Source of the DNA: Erythrobacter sp. CCH5-A1
GTDB taxonomy: Bacteria > Pseudomonadota > Alphaproteobacteria > Sphingomonadales > Sphingomonadaceae
Direction: 5' to 3'
Assembly: GCF_001557115.1 (NCBI RefSeq)
Contig: NZ_LSKQ01000141.1
Location: 1-26,543 of the forward strand
DNA length: 26,543 bases
Below, in pieces: positions 24,312-26,543 of the stretch (position 1 is its first letter; the number at the start of each line of letters is the position of its first letter). A program made the position numbers and the translations under genes. Below the pieces are notes generated by a model. The model was not told the DNA's origin. It saw only the letters and a list, made by a program, of their open reading frames with translations, and did not search any database.

Positions 24312-25096
24312 TGAGCGACGACGTGATCCTGCTCGACGTGGACGGCGCGGTGGCGACCGTCACCCTAAACCGCCCGCAGGCGATGAACGCACTGAACCGC
24401 GCGCTGAGGAAGCGCCTCGCCGAGGTGATGCGCGCGGTCGATGCGGATGATGCGGTGCGCGCGGTGATCCTCACCGGCGCGGGCGAGCGGGCCTTCACGG
24501 CGGGGCTCGACCTCAAGGAGTTGGGCAGCGAAGAAGGCGCGCTCGGCAGCGCCAATGCGACGGACCCGGCGGACAATCCGGTCAAGGCCATCGAGCTCTG
24601 TGCGAAGCCCGTGATCGGCGCGATAAATGGCGTCGCAATAACCGGCGGCTTCGAAGTCGCGCTCGCCTGCGACGTGCTGGTGGCGAGCACCAACGCCCGC
24701 TTCGCCGATACCCATGCGCGGGTCGGGATCGTGCCGGGGTGGGGGCTGTCGCAGAAGCTCTCCCGCATGATCGGCATCAGCCGCGCGAAGGAACTCGCCT
24801 TCACCGGCAATTTTCTCGATGCGGAGACAGCGCACGCGTGGGGCCTCGTCAATCACGTGACCGCGCCCGAGGATCTGCTCCCCCTCGCCCGCAAGCTGGC
24901 CGCCGACATGGCGACCATCGACCCCGCCTTCCTCGCGAACTACAAGCGCCTGATCGACGATGGCTATGCGGCCAGCTTCGGCGAGGGGCTCGCCATGGAA
25001 GCCCGGCGCTCGTCCGCGGCCAACAGCGCGGTCGCCCCGGAAGAGGTCGAAGCCCGCCGCATGGCCGTGCAGGAACGCGGGCGCGGGCAGGGGTAG
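24311..25096 (+). CDS. Enoyl-CoA hydratase/isomerase family protein
   Basis: The 261-aa crotonase-fold protein has the oxyanion-hole segments AGERAFTAGLDLKELGSE (about 57-74) and GAINGVAITGGFEVALACDVLVAS. Compared with mammalian enoyl-CoA hydratase, the first catalytic Glu (Glu144) is kept as Glu115. The second (Glu164) is replaced by His135 in FADTHARVGIVPGWGLSQKL. Hydratase activity is therefore uncertain; isomerase, hydrolase or another crotonase reaction is possible. It is translationally coupled to ung (shared A of TGATG), an unexpected partner. A degenerate repeat follows the stop. Confidence 0.93.
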   Translation: MSDDVILLDVDGAVATVTLNRPQAMNALNRALRKRLAEVMRAVDADDAVRAVILTGAGERAFTAGLDLKELGSEEGALGSANATDPADNPVKAIELCAKPVIGAINGVAITGGFEVALACDVLVASTNARFADTHARVGIVPGWGLSQKLSRMIGISRAKELAFTGNFLDAETAHAWGLVNHVTAPEDLLPLARKLAADMATIDPAFLANYKRLIDDGYAASFGEGLAMEARRSSAANSAVAPEEVEARRMAVQERGRGQG

Positions 25097-25143
25097 CGTC
25101 TGCTTTCGGGAGGGCCGAATGGCCGGAAGTTGGTGGGGAGCGG
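25097..25143. repeat. Degenerate palindromic repeat, left border of accessory stretch
   Basis: Directly after the crotonase stop, GTCTGCTTTC (25099-25108) is mirrored by GGGGAGCGGAC (25135-25145 region) with seven of ten arm bases pairing. The centre GGCCGAATGGCC is itself nearly palindromic. It resembles the GTCCGC-armed elements at 26238-26303 and 26464-26496. It marks the point where base composition changes to lower GC. Confidence 0.5.
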
Positions 25144-25167
25144 ACTCTACTATGTGGCCCTTGGACC

Positions 25168-26181
25168 TTACATTATCCGACGCACCGACACGCGGTCGAT
25201 TACGGCATCCGTGAAGGACCCGAATATGCCCATGACTTGGTCGTCGCCAGCGCGCACAACAAGTTGATGAAGACCCGGAGTAGTTATTGGTTCGGTCGCG
25301 GCACTCCCGACAATGCCCCTAATGCAACCCTGCGAAAGCGAGTCAACGAACGTTTCGAACAAATAGTCGGCGCCCGCGATAGTAGGGCCCGACTGGTCGT
25401 TGCGGAACATGATTTCCCCCGACTCTGGATAGAACCGCATCTTGCCGCCAAATATTTCCGGCTGACGTGCTTGGTTGGGTGCGGCAGACAAGCTAGTAGC
25501 ATCAGCAGGGTCAATCTCGCTAATCTGCACGTTAGCCACAACAGTCCCAGAATTTGGCTGAAGTTTCCGCTCATAGTTCGGATCAAGTGTCTTGAGCACT
25601 TCGTGGGCGATCTGACGAATTGCACTGCGCTCCGGGCTCCGGAGCGGCACCGTCCCATTTAGGCCGTGAGAATGCCAGCCCAGCGAGTTTCCGCGATCTA
25701 GTGCCGCGTAGGCAGCAGAAAGAGTCGGGTCCACATGGCTGCCCCCATCCTTGTTAGCGGCTGTGAGCACGAGATCTTCTCGGGTAAGCACTCTGCCATC
25801 CCGATCAATAAAAACAACCGCAGACCACCAGTCGTCGAAAGGGAGTTTCTGGGAGGCGCGGTCTTCGCTATCGAGAAGCGGAACATAGCGCGCTCCATGC
25901 TCGTTAACATGCACGCCGATGAGCGAGTGAGTGGTGGCGAGATTCTTCGGGTTTTGCGGGAAAGCTGTGTCAACAAATGGCTGCGATTTCAATTGCAGCT
26001 GACCCAGCAGCGAGTGAGAGCGCGCGGTATCGTGGAGCAACACGCGAAGAGTTGCAGCAAGCCGCTTGGCTTCGCCGTCAAAGCCCGCATCAAAAGCTTC
26101 TGCTGAGCGCTCTAGAAAGCCAACCTGCTCGTCTAGGTGAGCCCTGAGCTCGGTGGTTGTAAGTTGATGATCTGCGCTCAT
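25168..26181 (-). CDS. Accessory protein of unknown function
   Basis: This 337-aa soluble protein has no signal peptide or membrane helix. The N-terminal part (about 1-70) is helical: LTTTELRAHLDEQVGFLERSAEAF, then EAKRLAATLRVLLHDTARSHSLL. The middle has DWWSAVVFIDRDGRVLTREDLV, LTAANKDGGSHVDPTLSAAY and LGWHSHGL. NKDGGSHVD and the paired His residues look like a conserved site, but I cannot name the family. The C-terminal third (from about 235) is less patterned. Base composition and codon use are clearly lower in GC than in the neighbours, suggesting transfer. The ATG at 26181 is preceded by a weak GATATC-rich leader. No operon partner is visible. Confidence 0.8.
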   Translation of the reverse strand: MSADHQLTTTELRAHLDEQVGFLERSAEAFDAGFDGEAKRLAATLRVLLHDTARSHSLLGQLQLKSQPFVDTAFPQNPKNLATTHSLIGVHVNEHGARYVPLLDSEDRASQKLPFDDWWSAVVFIDRDGRVLTREDLVLTAANKDGGSHVDPTLSAAYAALDRGNSLGWHSHGLNGTVPLRSPERSAIRQIAHEVLKTLDPNYERKLQPNSGTVVANVQISEIDPADATSLSAAPNQARQPEIFGGKMRFYPESGEIMFRNDQSGPTIAGADYLFETFVDSLSQGCIRGIVGSAATEPITTPGLHQLVVRAGDDQVMGIFGSFTDAVIDRVSVRRIM

Positions 26182-26237
26182 CGATATCTCAAAGGTTGCA
26201 CCTTAACGCCCGAAGCCTGAGATTGTCGCTGATCCAG

Positions 26238-26303
26238 AATGTCCGCAAGGGGGTTGATAGCCGAACGGCAGCTCTCGGCGGGCAGCCCACCAAAGTGGAC
26301 ATT
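26238..26303. repeat. Imperfect palindromic repeat element, about 66 bp
   Basis: The ends AATGTCCGC (26238-26246) and GTGGACATT (26295-26303) are inverted with one mismatch. They enclose a GC-rich core with GCCGAACGGC. The element resembles small dispersed palindromic repeats with AATGTCC ends seen in alphaproteobacterial intergenic regions. It lies just upstream of the accessory gene's start. Confidence 0.55.
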
Positions 26304-26411
26304 TCCTACACGCGCCCCGGCCGCTATCACCCAGGCCGCTCTTTCCCATCGCTGGCAGGGTGGTCGCAGGACCGCCGGGGCTGATCAAGCCCTCTCCCCC
26401 TGTCCGTCCGC

Positions 26412-26441
26412 TTGACGCGGAACGGAATAACCCTCTCATAT
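26412..26441 (+). promoter_or_regulatory. Candidate plus-strand promoter
   Basis: TTGACG (26412-26417) and TCATAT (26436-26441) are 18 nt apart. An A-rich leader and the GTCCGC repeats follow. The gene it would serve is outside the window. Confidence 0.35.
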
Positions 26442-26463
26442 ATCAAAGAAATGAACGTTCACG

Positions 26464-26496
26464 CAAGGCGGACACGGTGTCCGCTTTGTCCGCTTT
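26464..26496. repeat. GTCCGC palindrome plus tandem repeat
   Basis: CAAGGCGGACAC and GTGTCCGCTTTG are inverted 12-bp arms (one mismatch) around a single G at 26476. GTCCGCTTT then occurs twice in tandem (26479-26487 and 26488-26496). It may be an operator with an extra half-site downstream of the promoter at 26412-26441, or another dispersed repeat. Confidence 0.6.
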
Positions 26497-26543
26497 GCGC
26501 GGCGCTGACCGGTGGCGTGGCCTCACCCCCCAATCCCCGCTCC

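Larger units (their letters stand above)
26182..26543. other. 362-bp non-coding right end
   Basis: No credible gene is visible. The stretch holds the palindromic repeat at 26238-26303, a possible promoter at 26412-26441 and the GTCCGC repeat group at 26464-26496. A small GAACGTTC palindrome lies at 26453-26460. A plus-strand gene may start beyond the window. Confidence 0.5.

Noticed and set aside
26203..26439. Possible 78-codon minus-strand gene at the right end
   Set aside because: It lies across the palindromic repeat element and its product has no protein-like pattern.
26453..26460. GAACGTTC as a LexA (SOS) box
   Set aside because: The alphaproteobacterial LexA site is a direct repeat GTTC-N7-GTTC; this is a compact palindrome without that spacing.

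Overview
The window reads as chromosomal DNA of a high-GC alphaproteobacterium, most likely Sphingomonadales and plausibly Erythrobacteraceae. The evidence is the IscR-like Rrf2 gene heading a suf operon, the DUF3576-leuS-lptE-holA order, the rnd-lptC-lptA order, phaB, and the protein sequence style. This placement is inference from gene content; no rRNA or tRNA gene is visible. Most genes are densely packed with 1-4 nt overlaps.

Layout. 1-2441: start of a minus-strand suf operon (Rrf2/IscR-like regulator, sufB), with a promoter and a 25-bp palindromic operator at 2386-2441. sufB is followed by a DUF559 endonuclease-like gene enclosed by inverted GC-rich hairpin repeats and running off the left edge. 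2454-3299: AraC-type regulator. 3300-3686: intergenic, with a strong minus-strand terminator and a possible small RNA. 3687-6454: pyrD and a lipoprotein gamma-glutamyltransferase. 6568-12940: acyl-CoA ligase, a secreted GNAT-like protein, a small unknown, an MFS transporter, an FMN reductase, a membrane-tethered LuxR-type protein with a DUF4019-like domain, and a multipass membrane protein. 13130-13852: phaB. 14219-14995: exported protein of unknown function. 15343-19932: DUF3576 lipoprotein, leuS, lptE, holA, serving translation, LPS export and replication. 20037-21305: a polyprenyl glycosylphosphotransferase-like protein. 21315-23547 (minus): rnd, lptC, lptA and a small membrane protein. 23628-25096: ung and an enoyl-CoA hydratase/isomerase-family gene. 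25097-26543: a lower-GC accessory stretch with one unrecognised 337-aa gene between GTCCGC-type palindromic repeats.

The most notable observations are: (i) the sugar-phosphate transferase appears to have lost, in frame, the roughly 45-50 residue segment with the membrane re-entrant helix of its catalytic domain; (ii) a DUF559 cassette bracketed by inverted hairpin repeats directly behind sufB; (iii) the repeat-bracketed accessory gene at the right end; (iv) an unassigned structured transcript candidate between the araC-type gene and pyrD; (v) a near-canonical IscR type-1 operator. I found no CRISPR array, prophage, complete insertion sequence, rRNA or tRNA, and nothing that amounts to a clear new multi-gene system. 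The closest candidates are the two repeat-bracketed cargo genes.
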